A stretch of DNA of 6,125 bases, from positions 1 to 6,125 of the forward strand of contig CAIYXE010000528.1 of assembly GCA_903930095.1 (NCBI GenBank). The letters are read 5' to 3'. Of this stretch, positions 1-6,022 are shown in pieces. The first letter of the stretch is position 1, and each line of letters begins with the position of its first letter. The position numbers were made by a program, and so were the translations under genes. This DNA is from an uncultured Hyphomicrobiales bacterium (GTDB lineage Bacteria; Pseudomonadota; Alphaproteobacteria; Rhizobiales; Aestuariivirgaceae). The notes below the pieces were generated by a model. That model saw only the letters and a program-made list of their open reading frames with translations. It did no database searches and was not told the origin of the DNA.

Positions 1-165
1 CTCGATCAGCTTCTCGGTGCCGCGATGCAGCAGGCCCACATGGGGGTCGGCGCGGTCGACGACCTCGCCCGACATCTCTAGGATGAGGCGCAGCACGCCG
101 TGCGCCGCAGGGTGCTGAGGCCCAAAGTTGATGGAAAAGTTACGGACGGATGACGTATCGTTCAC
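1..165 (-). CDS. nuoD: NADH-quinone oxidoreductase subunit D, N-terminal part (cut by window edge)
   Basis: This is the first 55 codons of the 49-kDa subunit of respiratory complex I. The subunit sits in the cytoplasmic arm and helps form the quinone-binding pocket beside cluster N2. The translation contains the family's N-terminal signature [12 protein letters not shown] at residues 15-26, followed by [14 protein letters not shown] at the window edge. The start is a GTG at 163-165. It overlaps the nuoC stop in the four bases GTGA and is preceded by AAGG at 173-176, seven bases upstream. nuoC and nuoD are therefore separate genes, unlike the fused nuoCD of E. coli. The reading frame is intact up to base 1, so the gene is truncated only by the window. 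Identification is firm. Everything beyond residue 55 is unseen. Confidence 0.96.
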   Translation of the reverse strand, partial: MNDTSSVRNFSINFGPQHPAAHGVLRLILEMSGEVVDRADPHVGLLHRGTEKLIE

Positions 166-764
166 GACTTCGCCTTTTCATCGCCGGGGATCACGTAGTC
201 GGTTCCCTCCCACGGGCTCAAATAATCGAATGCGCGGAATTCCTGGGTGAGCTTCACGGGCTCATAGACCACGCGCTTCACCTCATCGTCCCAGCGCACT
301 TCCACATAACCGGTGAGCGGAAAGTCCTTCCTGAGCGGGTGGCCCGAGAAACCATAGTCGGTGAGGATGCGGCGCAGGTCCGGATGGCCGGAGAACAGCA
401 CGCCATAGAGGTCGAAGGCCTCCCGCTCGAACCAGTTGGCGGCCGGGAAGACGGAAATGACGGAGGGCACGGCCGTGTCCTCGTCCGTCTCCACCTTCAC
501 GCGGATGCGGCGGTTCTTGTAGGGGGCCAGCAGATGATAGACCACGTCGAAGCGCTTCTCGCGCTGCGGATAGTCCACGCCGCAGATGTCGATGAAACAG
601 ACGAAGCCGCAGTCCGCGTCATCGCGCAGGAAGCTCAGCACGCGGATGATGTGGGCGGCTTCGGCCATTACGGAAAGTTCACCGAACTCCACCTTGAAGC
701 CGGTCACCGCGCTTCCCAACTCGGAGGCGATGTACTCGCCCAGTTCTTGCAAAGTCTCAGCCAT
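162..764 (-). CDS. nuoC: NADH-quinone oxidoreductase subunit C (30-kDa subunit)
   Basis: This 200-residue protein is the 30-kDa subunit of complex I. It has no cofactor of its own and sits in the peripheral arm, where it binds NuoD and NuoB. The family signature spans residues 112-150, with [10 protein letters not shown], then [14 protein letters not shown], then [10 protein letters not shown]. The C-terminal [11 protein letters not shown] and PWEG stretch is also typical of NuoC. The length is normal for a stand-alone alphaproteobacterial NuoC. It starts one base after the nuoB stop (766-768). No good Shine-Dalgarno precedes its ATG, so translation is probably coupled to nuoB. It ends in a four-base overlap with the nuoD GTG start. 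Nothing looks broken. Confidence 0.97.
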   Translation of the reverse strand: MAETLQELGEYIASELGSAVTGFKVEFGELSVMAEAAHIIRVLSFLRDDADCGFVCFIDICGVDYPQREKRFDVVYHLLAPYKNRRIRVKVETDEDTAVPSVISVFPAANWFEREAFDLYGVLFSGHPDLRRILTDYGFSGHPLRKDFPLTGYVEVRWDDEVKRVVYEPVKLTQEFRAFDYLSPWEGTDYVIPGDEKAKS

Positions 765-765
765 G

Positions 766-1290
766 TCAGCGCTCGATCGTTCCGGTGCGGCGGATCTTCT
801 TCTGCAACTGCAGAATGCCGTAGATCAGCGCCTCGGCCGTGGGCGGGCAGCCCGGCACATAGATGTCGACGGGCACGATGCGGTCACACCCGCGCACCAC
901 CGAATAGGAGTAGTGATAGTAGCCGCCGCCATTGGCGCAGGAACCCATCGAGATGACGTAACGCGGCTCCGGCATCTGGTCATAAACCTTGCGGAGAGCA
1001 GGCGCCATCTTGTTGGTCAGCGTGCCGGCCACGATCATCACGTCGGACTGGCGGGGCGAGGCGCGCGGCGCGAAGCCGAAGCGCTCCAGGTCCCAGCGTG
1101 GCATGGAGGCCTGCATCATCTCCACCGCGCAGCAGGCGAGGCCGAAGGTCATCCACATCAGCGAGCCGGTGCGGGCCCAGTTGATGAGGTCATCAGACGC
1201 GGTGACGAGAAAGCCCTTGTCGGCAAGTTCCGCGTTGATTTCTGTGAAGAACTCGCGCTGCTCCGGGCTGGCCTGTTCGATCAATCCCAT
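766..1290 (-). CDS. nuoB: NADH-quinone oxidoreductase subunit B (20-kDa, cluster N2 subunit)
   Basis: NuoB carries the terminal [4Fe-4S] cluster N2, which passes electrons to ubiquinone in complex I. With the start chosen here the protein has 174 residues. The N2 ligands are visible as Cys53-Cys54 ([10 protein letters not shown]), Cys118 (MGSCANGG) and Cys148 ([10 protein letters not shown]), with spacings of 63 and 29 residues. The end, [11 protein letters not shown], is typical of rhizobial NuoB. The ATG at 1288-1290 is preferred because AAGGAG lies seven bases upstream. An in-frame GTG at 1309-1311 would add seven residues but lies upstream of that Shine-Dalgarno. The gene overlaps the end of nuoA by ten bases and is followed one base later by nuoC. 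Function is essentially certain; the start is very likely. Confidence 0.97.
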   Translation of the reverse strand: MGLIEQASPEQREFFTEINAELADKGFLVTASDDLINWARTGSLMWMTFGLACCAVEMMQASMPRWDLERFGFAPRASPRQSDVMIVAGTLTNKMAPALRKVYDQMPEPRYVISMGSCANGGGYYHYSYSVVRGCDRIVPVDIYVPGCPPTAEALIYGILQLQKKIRRTGTIER

Positions 1291-1646
1291 TCGAGGGCTC
1301 CTTTTCTCCACTCATAGATGAAGCCGATCGTCAACACGCCGAGGAAGATCATCATCGACCAGAAGCCGAATACCCCAACCTCCTTGAGCGAGACCGCCCA
1401 CGGGAAGAGGAACGCCACCTCCAGGTCGAAAATGATGAAAAGGATCGACACAAGGTAGAACCTGACGTCGAATTTCATCCGGGCATCATCGAAGGCGTTG
1501 AACCCGCACTCATAGGCTGAGAGCTTTTCGGGATCCGGATTGCGGATGGCGATCAGAATCGGCGCGATCAGCAGGATCAGTGAAAAGCCTAAAGCCACCC
1601 CCAGGAAGATGACGACGGGCAGATATTCTCTCAAAAGATCAGGCAT
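1281..1646 (-). CDS. nuoA: NADH-quinone oxidoreductase subunit A (membrane subunit)
   Basis: NuoA is a small membrane subunit of complex I, near the junction of the membrane and peripheral arms. The protein has 121 residues. Three hydrophobic segments are visible at about residues 9-34, 63-84 and 92-110. Between the first two lies the conserved loop [20 protein letters not shown], which carries the Cys47 position known to become exposed in deactive complex I. The end, [11 protein letters not shown], is typical of the family. The ATG at 1644-1646 gives the normal family length. An AAAGG about ten bases upstream is a modest ribosome site. The open frame continues upstream without NuoA-like sequence, so longer versions were rejected. 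It is the first gene of the operon, and its last ten bases overlap nuoB. Confidence 0.96.
   Translation of the reverse strand: MPDLLREYLPVVIFLGVALGFSLILLIAPILIAIRNPDPEKLSAYECGFNAFDDARMKFDVRFYLVSILFIIFDLEVAFLFPWAVSLKEVGVFGFWSMMIFLGVLTIGFIYEWRKGALEWD
1298..1303 (-). promoter_or_regulatory. Shine-Dalgarno that sets the nuoB start
   Basis: Read on the minus strand this is AAGGAG, seven bases before the ATG at 1288-1290. It lies inside the last codons of nuoA. It supports the ATG over the in-frame GTG at 1309-1311, which lies upstream of the site. Confidence 0.8.
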
Positions 1647-1900
1647 TTTGCTTTCGCCTTTGGCTCCGCCCGGGTGGCGGAGAAGAATCCGCCGCTTGGT
1701 AGCGCACCGCCCGGTGCCCCGCAAGTTTTTCGGCACAATTGTCAAGATAGCGTGACATGTGTCGCAGCCCCCACCACGCAATCGGGCCTCCAGCCTTACC
1801 CGATAATGGCAACGATGGCACCTTACCGGACGCGCAAACCTTCTCAGGCCGATTCTGATCGAGGTGGAGGAACGAGCCGGACCCCATGTCAGAGGCCAAA
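1647..1900 (-). promoter_or_regulatory. nuoA: Non-coding leader and presumed promoter region of the nuo operon
   Basis: This stretch of about 250 nt lies between the tRNA-Asp terminator and nuoA and must hold the start of nuo transcription. The best single -35-like match is TTGACA (minus strand, 1740-1745), but no good -10 lies 16-18 bases downstream. A second weak pair is TTGCGG and TACCAA with 17-bp spacing around 1700-1730. I cannot choose between them. Open frames here on either strand have no recognisable protein features. The leader contains the small competing hairpins at 1664-1693. Confidence 0.4.
1664..1693 (-). other. Two mutually exclusive hairpins in the nuoA leader
   Basis: On the minus strand, the GGCGGAG arm complement at 1676-1682 pairs perfectly over 7 bp with 1664-1670 (loop 1671-1675). 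The same bases, 1676-1681, can instead pair over 6 bp with 1688-1693 (loop 1682-1687). Only one can form at a time. The nearer one ends about 17 bases before the nuoA ATG, close to the ribosome site. A regulatory role is only inferred, and GC-rich sequence can do this by chance. Confidence 0.35.
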
Positions 1901-1936
1901 ACGAAAAGGGCCACCCCAGAGGGCAGCCCTTTTCGT
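1901..1936 (-). terminator. Intrinsic terminator of the tRNA-Asp gene
   Basis: The arms 1901-1911 and 1926-1936 (ACGAAAAGGGC and GCCCTTTTCGT) are perfectly complementary over 11 bp. Three further C-G pairs close a short inner loop. On the minus strand the 3' arm reads GCCCTTTTCGT and runs on into TTT, giving the T-rich exit of a Rho-independent terminator. It begins ten bases after the tRNA CCA end. It separates the tRNA from the nuo leader and would also stop any read-through from the rsm22-ridA unit. Confidence 0.85.
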
Positions 1937-1945
1937 CTGTCTGAA

Positions 1946-2022
1946 TGGCGCGAGTGACGGGGCTCGAACCCGCGACCTTCGGCGTGACAGGCCGACGCTC
2001 TAACCAACTGAGCTACACCCGC
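1946..2022 (-). tRNA. tRNA-Asp (anticodon GTC)
   Basis: This 77-nt gene folds into a complete cloverleaf. The acceptor stem GCGGGTG/CACTCGC has one G-T pair. The D stem is GCTC/GAGC with loop AGTTGGTTA. The anticodon stem is TCGGC/GCCGA with loop CTGTCAC, giving anticodon GTC for aspartate. The T arm carries TTCGAGC. The discriminator base is G, as expected for tRNA-Asp, and CCA is encoded in the gene. It is a single tRNA with its own promoter and terminator. The GTC anticodon is normally modified to queuosine at the first position, which is family knowledge and not visible here. Confidence 0.98.
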
Positions 2023-2038
2023 AATTCAGGTGACGCGG

Positions 2039-2067
2039 GTGATAGAGGAGGCCCTCCCCCCTGTCAA
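2039..2067 (-). promoter_or_regulatory. Promoter of tRNA-Asp
   Basis: On the minus strand, TTGACA (2062-2067) is followed after exactly 17 bp by TATCAC (2039-2044). The tRNA begins 16 bases after the -10 box, so the predicted leader is about ten bases. The sequence just after the -10, CCGCGTC, is GC-rich, as in stable-RNA promoters under stringent control. The spacer contains the 11-bp inverted repeat GGAGG-C-CCTCC (2047-2057). Confidence 0.75.
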
Positions 2068-2075
2068 GCGAGGCG

Positions 2076-2456
2076 TCAGCGTTTTTTGCCCGTCACCTCG
2101 ATCTCGATCTTCATGCGCGGATCAACGAGGCCCGCCACGATGGCGGTTGCGGCCGGGCGCGTCTCGCCGAAATAGTTGCGCAGCACGGGCCAGCATGGCG
2201 CAAAGTCGGCAGCGTTGGGAAAGATATAGGTGGCGCGCACCACATCAGCCAGCGAGAAGCCCGCCTTTTCCATTGCGGCCTTGATGTTGCGAAAGGTCTG
2301 CTCTGCCTGCTCGGCCACGTCCTGCGAGATGGTCATGGTCTCGTAGTTGAAGCCCGTGGTGCCCGACACCCAGATCCAGTCGCCATCCACGATGGCGCGC
2401 GAATAACCGATCTCGGTCTCGAATTTCGAGCCGGATGAAATCTGCTTCCTGGTCAT
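2076..2456 (-). CDS. RidA/YjgF/YER057c/UK114 family protein
   Basis: This 126-residue cytoplasmic protein is the normal size for the Rid family, whose members form trimers. Archetypal RidA hydrolyses reactive enamine/imine intermediates such as 2-aminoacrylate, protecting PLP enzymes. Visible family features are IGYSRA (residues 16-21, a one-residue-shorter form of the classical IGPYSQA), VSGTTG (30-35), Arg100 in the ETRPAATAI motif matching the catalytic arginine, and Glu120 in IEIE near the end. The retained arginine argues for activity. The altered N-terminal motif suggests a Rid subgroup rather than strict RidA, so no symbol is given. The ATG shares an ATGA overlap with the rsm22 stop and has a strong GGAGGA (2463-2468) six bases upstream. 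No terminator follows it before the tRNA promoter. Confidence 0.92.
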   Translation of the reverse strand: MTRKQISSGSKFETEIGYSRAIVDGDWIWVSGTTGFNYETMTISQDVAEQAEQTFRNIKAAMEKAGFSLADVVRATYIFPNAADFAPCWPVLRNYFGETRPAATAIVAGLVDPRMKIEIEVTGKKR

Positions 2457-3427
2457 GCTTCGTCCTCCGCCGTTGCTGAAGCGCCGAACAGGCTGCCCCA
2501 ATCCAGTTTCCGCGCCAGCTTGTAGGCTGCCCCGTCCCGCCTCGCAACATGACGGGCCTCGATCCCGCCGCTGCCGCACAGCTTGAAGCTGGAACCAGCC
2601 TTCGCGTGGAGCGGCGGCGCAATGACGCGGGCGAGGCCGGACGGCGCCCCTTCCCGCGCCAGAACCAGATAGGCGAAGCGCTCATCCTCAAAGGGCACGC
2701 GCGCGCCCTTGGCGTGCATATGTGCCCTGCTGCGGGCGAGCCTGACGCTGAAGTGGCACCAGTCGTCCCCGGCGATGGGGCAGGCCAGGGCATGGGTGCA
2801 GGGCGCCACCGGCACAGCCCCCTGCCCCAGCAGCACCTCCCGCGCTGCACGGATGCGGGCAAAGCCCTGGGGCGTTCCCGGCTCCACGATGACCAGCAGG
2901 GAGCGGCTGGCCGCCCAGAGCATCGCCGCGGCTGCCGCGGCGCGCGGCAGGGGGAGTTCGGCCAGCGCATAGGCCGCAACCACCAGATCAGCGCCAAGCC
3001 CGCCGGGCGGCGCCTCGATCGAGCCCGCCACAGCGCCCGCAGATGCGAGCGGCCGGGGCCCCGCCGTTGCGAGGCTGGCCGCGAGTTTCAGGAAAACCGG
3101 CGCGGTGTCGAGAAAGGTCACGCGTGACAGGCCCGGCCAGGCCTCGACAGCCGCCCAGGAGGCGGTGCCCGGGCCTGAGCCCGCGTCGAGCAGGCTTTCC
3201 GGCGCAAGGTCCGGCCGCCTGGCGCGGGTTTCCGCCAGCACCCGCGCGACGGCGGCATAGGTGGCGGGAAGCCGCGCCACCAGATAGGCAGCCAGATCGA
3301 CGGCGGCGGAGGAGCCTCCCGCCCGGTAGGTGGCGGTGAGGGCGTCGCTGCCGGCGCGCCGGCCGCCCTGGCCATTGCGCTCCAGCCATGCCGCGATTGC
3401 GCCCTGAAGCGGACCAGGCAGGGTCAT
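2453..3427 (-). CDS. Rsm22/METTL17-family small-ribosomal-subunit-associated protein (methyltransferase-like)
   Basis: This 324-residue protein belongs to the Rsm22 family (Pfam Rsm22, methyltransferase-like). Mitochondrial members (yeast Rsm22, human METTL17) bind the small ribosomal subunit during maturation and carry a [4Fe-4S] cluster. The SAM-fold motif I LLDAGSGPG is at residues 79-87, and a motif-II-like acidic strand end, TFLDTAP, at 104-110. The four expected cysteines are Cys210, Cys216, Cys224 (PCTHALACP, then DDWCHF) and Cys284 (KLCGSGG). The family's usual CPH is CTH here. The end has the typical YKLARKLDWG. The ATG at 3425-3427 is the first start after an in-frame stop, but no clear Shine-Dalgarno precedes it. 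It overlaps the Rid gene by ATGA. Whether the bacterial protein methylates anything is unknown. Confidence 0.9.
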   Translation of the reverse strand: MTLPGPLQGAIAAWLERNGQGGRRAGSDALTATYRAGGSSAAVDLAAYLVARLPATYAAVARVLAETRARRPDLAPESLLDAGSGPGTASWAAVEAWPGLSRVTFLDTAPVFLKLAASLATAGPRPLASAGAVAGSIEAPPGGLGADLVVAAYALAELPLPRAAAAAAMLWAASRSLLVIVEPGTPQGFARIRAAREVLLGQGAVPVAPCTHALACPIAGDDWCHFSVRLARSRAHMHAKGARVPFEDERFAYLVLAREGAPSGLARVIAPPLHAKAGSSFKLCGSGGIEARHVARRDGAAYKLARKLDWGSLFGASATAEDEA

Positions 3428-3522
3428 GATGATGGAAAGATGTTCATTTGCATCGGCTGGTCCTCAGGCCATATTTGCCGTAATCGATTTCATTGCTCCT
3501 CACATCCCTGCCAAGGAACACG
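3428..3522. promoter_or_regulatory. Divergent intergenic region between rsm22-like gene and bacA
   Basis: These 95 bases separate two genes transcribed away from each other, so both promoters should lie here or just inside the genes. For bacA the best pair is TTGCAT (3448-3453) and CATATT (3470-3475) with a 16-bp spacer, only a partial match to consensus. I see no good pair for the minus-strand gene. Confidence 0.3.
3513..3518 (+). promoter_or_regulatory. Shine-Dalgarno that sets the bacA start
   Basis: AAGGAA lies four bases before the ATG at 3523-3525. It supports that start over the in-frame TTG at 3493, which would add ten residues that do not match the BacA N-terminus. Confidence 0.75.
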
Positions 3523-4773
3523 ATGTTCATCTCCTTCTTTCCTTCGCCGCGCCTGTTCTTCATCTCCGCCGCCGCATGGACGCTCTTTGCCGTCCTTCTC
3601 TGGTTCTTCCTCGCACAGGACCTCGGCCACCTCGCCGGGCTGGAGAGCCCGCCGGACGGCACGCCCCCCATCATCGGCATTTCGGTGTTCTGGTCCAAGC
3701 CCTTCCTGTGGTTCTATGTCTATTATGCGCTGGCGGTGGGCATATTCGCTGGCGTCTGGCGGGTGCTGTCGCCACAGCCGTGGTTCTACTGGTCGGTGCT
3801 GGGCACAGCACTCATTGTCTTCGTCATCTACTTCCAGGTGCAGGTGAGCGTTGCGATCAATGCCTGGTACGGCCCCTTCTGGGACCTCGTCCAGGCGGCG
3901 GTATCCAAGTCGAAACCCGTGACGCTGCCGGAGTTCTACGCCCAGATCTTCACCTTCTTCTCCATCGCCTCGGTGGCGGTCACCGTCATCGCGCTCAACA
4001 ATTTCTTCGTCAGCCACTACCTGTTCCGCTGGCGCACGGCGATGAATGACTTCTACACCGGCCACTGGAGCAGGCTCCGCCACATCGAGGGCGCCTCGCA
4101 GCGCGTGCAGGAGGATTCCAAGCGTTTCGCCGTGCTGACCGAGACGCTGGGCGTCAATCTGGTCGATGCGGTGATGACGCTGATCGCCTTTCTTCCGCTG
4201 CTGCACCAGCTCTCCGCCAACGTCTCCGAGGTTCCGCTGCTGGGCGCCATCCCCTATCCGCTCGTCACCATGGCGCTGATCTGGTCGGTGTTCGGCACTG
4301 CCCTGGTGGCCCTGATCGGCCTCAGGCTTCCCGGCCTCGAGTTCCGCAACCAGCGCGTCGAGGCTGCCTACCGCAAGGAACTGGTCTACGGCGAGGACGA
4401 TGCAAACCGCGCCCAGCCGCCCACCCTGCGCGAGCTGTTCAAGGCGGTGCGCGTCAACTATTTCAGGTTGTATTTCAACTATCTCTATTTCAACGTCGGG
4501 CGTTACCTCTACATCCAGACCGACAACATCTTCCCCTTCATCGTTCTGGCCCCCACCATCGTCGCGGGCAAGATCACGCTTGGGCCCCTGAACCAGATCC
4601 TGAGCGCCTTTGGCCAGGTGCGTGATTCGCTGCAGTTCCTGCTCAAATCCTGGCCCACGATGATCGAGCTGCTCTCCGTCTACAAGCGCCTGCGCAGCTT
4701 CGAGGCCACGCTCGATGGCGAAGCGCTGCCGGAGATCGATCAGGAATTCATCAAGAACAAGCAACTCGCATAA
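3523..4773 (+). CDS. bacA: SbmA/BacA-family inner-membrane peptide transporter
   Basis: BacA/SbmA is a homodimeric inner-membrane transporter that imports proline-rich, cysteine-rich and other antimicrobial peptides using the proton gradient. In rhizobia and Brucella it is needed for chronic infection and very-long-chain fatty acid modification of lipid A. The protein has 416 residues, close to the usual ~420. It opens with the typical MFxSFFPxPxLFF. Hydrophobic segments lie at about 11-31, 61-80, 90-112, 142-167, 211-229, 247-267 and 336-353. Highly conserved blocks are FRWRTAMND (168-176), [13 protein letters not shown] (186-198), [20 protein letters not shown] (269-288) and YKRLRSFEA (387-395). 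There is no ATP-binding domain, as expected. It is divergent from rsm22 and followed 146 nt later by a MipA/OmpV gene on the same strand. Confidence 0.95.
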   Translation: MFISFFPSPRLFFISAAAWTLFAVLLWFFLAQDLGHLAGLESPPDGTPPIIGISVFWSKPFLWFYVYYALAVGIFAGVWRVLSPQPWFYWSVLGTALIVFVIYFQVQVSVAINAWYGPFWDLVQAAVSKSKPVTLPEFYAQIFTFFSIASVAVTVIALNNFFVSHYLFRWRTAMNDFYTGHWSRLRHIEGASQRVQEDSKRFAVLTETLGVNLVDAVMTLIAFLPLLHQLSANVSEVPLLGAIPYPLVTMALIWSVFGTALVALIGLRLPGLEFRNQRVEAAYRKELVYGEDDANRAQPPTLRELFKAVRVNYFRLYFNYLYFNVGRYLYIQTDNIFPFIVLAPTIVAGKITLGPLNQILSAFGQVRDSLQFLLKSWPTMIELLSVYKRLRSFEATLDGEALPEIDQEFIKNKQLA

Positions 4774-4919
4774 GGGCACCCCACATGCTGCAGCCGTCCC
4801 TGGCCGCCCGGCGGCAAGACTACCCCCGGCAAAGGATTCCGCGCCCGGCTTCATGGCGTGAAAACGCTGCTTTCCCGCATGGCCAGAAATTGGTAAGCTT
4901 CATCAACGATAATCGCGAG
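4774..4919 (+). other. Gap between bacA and the mipA-like gene
   Basis: There is no recognisable gene in these 146 bases. The frame of the next gene stays open back to an ATG at 4785, but the extra 45 residues lack a signal peptide or family match and would bury the real one. GATAAT (4908-4913) looks like a -10 box but sits only six bases before the first ATG and has no -35 partner. No T-rich hairpin marks an end for bacA, so cotranscription is possible. Confidence 0.4.
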
Positions 4920-5711
4920 ATGATGATGATCCGCCTGACAACCGCCCTTTGTGCCGCCGCCCTGATGATCGCCGCCGTGCCCTCAGCCCAGGCGGAAGAC
5001 AACAGCACCGACCAATATGTCCTCGATCTGGGCATGGGATTGATGGCCAAGCCCCGTTATCCGGGCTCGGATGAGGTGATCGCGGTGCCCTTCCCCATCA
5101 TTTCGGTGGGCAAGTTCTTCATCCCGGGCATAGGCCAGGTGATCGACGGGGACGAGCGCATCAGGCGCTTCAGCATCTATCCCTCGTTCAATTTCAACGG
5201 CCGCCGCGACTCCTCCGATTCGAACGAGCTCGAGGGGCTGGACGATGTCGACTGGGCGCTGGAAGTGGGCCTCGGCATGGCCTACCGGCATGACTGGATC
5301 CGCGGCTTCGTCGAGGTGCGGCAGGGCTTCAACGGCTATTCCGGCCAGGTGGCCGACTTCGGCATCGACTTCATCGCCAACCCCACCGAGGATTTTCAGC
5401 TCATGGTGGGCCCGCGGGCAGGCTGGGGTTCTGACGGCTACATGGACACCTATTTCGGAATCACCGCCAGCGAAGAAGTGGACAGCGCCCTCTACGACAA
5501 GTCCTACGATGCCGAGGCGGGCTTCAACACGGTGGGTGTGGCCAGCACGGCCAGCTACGACCTGACCGATGACGTCACCTTCCACCTGCGCGGCGGGTGG
5601 GACAGGCTGATCGGCGACGCCGCCGATAGCCCGATCGTGAAGGAAGGCAGCACCAACCAGTTCTACGGCGGCGCCGGCATCAGCTACGAATTCGGCTTCA
5701 GCCTGGACTGA
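4920..5711 (+). CDS. MipA/OmpV-family outer-membrane protein
   Basis: This 263-residue precursor has a clear signal peptide (residues 1-25, hydrophobic core LTTALCAAALMIAAV, cleavage after SAQA), followed by a beta-barrel-like sequence. MipA/OmpV proteins sit in the outer membrane. E. coli MipA was described as a scaffold between the lytic transglycosylase MltA and PBP1B; other members are linked to antibiotic susceptibility and adhesion. Family features are the early KPRYPGSDE motif (44-52), FSIYPSFNFNG (84-94), VGPRAGWGSDGYMDTYFGI (163-181) and the closing strand FYGGAGISYEFGF (248-260). The protein ends SLD rather than in the terminal aromatic usual for barrels. Three consecutive ATGs (4920, 4923, 4926) are possible starts; the first is given and none has a strong ribosome site. 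The substrate and role here are unknown. Confidence 0.88.
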   Translation: MMMIRLTTALCAAALMIAAVPSAQAEDNSTDQYVLDLGMGLMAKPRYPGSDEVIAVPFPIISVGKFFIPGIGQVIDGDERIRRFSIYPSFNFNGRRDSSDSNELEGLDDVDWALEVGLGMAYRHDWIRGFVEVRQGFNGYSGQVADFGIDFIANPTEDFQLMVGPRAGWGSDGYMDTYFGITASEEVDSALYDKSYDAEAGFNTVGVASTASYDLTDDVTFHLRGGWDRLIGDAADSPIVKEGSTNQFYGGAGISYEFGFSLD

Positions 5712-5813
5712 TCTGCAGCTGGAAAGAGGGCCGGGGCTCCCCAACCGTCATTGCAGAACCAGAGGACCATCCGGTTCCCGGGTCCAGATCATGATCTTGG
5801 GCGAGTTTTTCGA

Positions 5814-5837
5814 CCAGGCGATTCCGCCTGGGCGGAA
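5814..5837. repeat. Overlapping inverted repeats
   Basis: CCAGGCG (5814-5820) and CGCCTGG (5825-5831) form a perfect 7-bp hairpin with loop ATTC. TTCCGCC (5822-5828) and GGCGGAA (5831-5837) form a second perfect 7-bp inverted repeat with a two-base centre. The two share bases and cannot both form. T5 (5806-5810) precedes rather than follows the stem, so it is not an ordinary plus-strand terminator. Confidence 0.5.
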
Positions 5838-5897
5838 CGCTCTCTCGAGTGGCGGACTGTCAGTTGAGATAACCAGTATATTTGCACTCCATTCTTC

Positions 5898-5984
5898 CCG
5901 TCACCCCAGCGAAAGCTGGGGTCCCGCTTTCTGTCTGCATGTGCTGCAACAAAAGCGGGATGCCAGCTTTCGCTGGCATGACGG
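5898..5984. repeat. REPIN-like element: two inverted GAAA-loop palindromes
   Basis: The left unit has stem ACCCCAGC (5903-5910), loop GAAA (5911-5914) and stem GCTGGGGT (5915-5922). The right unit, read on the minus strand, is ATGCCAGC-GAAA-GCTGGCAT (5979-5960). Flanks CCGTCA and CCCGCTTT are also repeated in inverted form, so 5898-5930 matches the reverse complement of 5952-5984 at 29 of 33 positions around a 21-nt centre. All four differences fall in two stem pairs and keep pairing in both units. Short palindromes of this shape are common intergenic repeats in proteobacteria. Paired inverted copies resemble REPINs, which spread with the help of a REP-associated transposase. It could form two small hairpins or one long one, and might also stop transcription from the mipA-like gene. 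Confidence 0.8.
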
Positions 5985-6022
5985 CGAGACCTGGGAATTG
6001 ACGAAATGGTGGGCGATGAGAG

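Noticed and set aside
586..1317. Plus-strand frames opposite nuoC and nuoB
   Set aside because: They are shadows of conserved complex I genes on the other strand.
1945..2175. Plus-strand frame starting [14 protein letters not shown]
   Set aside because: Its beginning is the reverse complement of the tRNA-Asp gene, a well-known source of false proteins.
2549..3127. Plus-strand frame of 192 codons opposite the rsm22-like gene
   Set aside because: The minus strand shows the SAM motif and conserved cysteines of Rsm22; the plus frame has no recognisable features.
3490..4854. Long open frame of 454 codons on the minus strand opposite bacA
   Set aside because: It lies antisense to an unmistakable BacA coding region, has acidic and basic low-complexity composition and no recognisable domain. 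Long antisense frames are expected in GC-rich coding DNA.
4785..4919. 45-residue N-terminal extension of the mipA-like protein
   Set aside because: It would place the clear signal peptide in the interior of the protein. The ATG cluster at 4920-4928 gives a normal precursor.
4983..5744. Open frame of 253 codons on the minus strand opposite the mipA-like gene
   Set aside because: The plus strand carries a signal peptide and the MipA/OmpV motifs; the antisense product is rich in Val/Ala/His and resembles nothing I know.
5875..5882. TATACT (minus) and TATATT (plus) as promoter -10 boxes
   Set aside because: Neither strand has a plausible -35 box 16-18 bp away.
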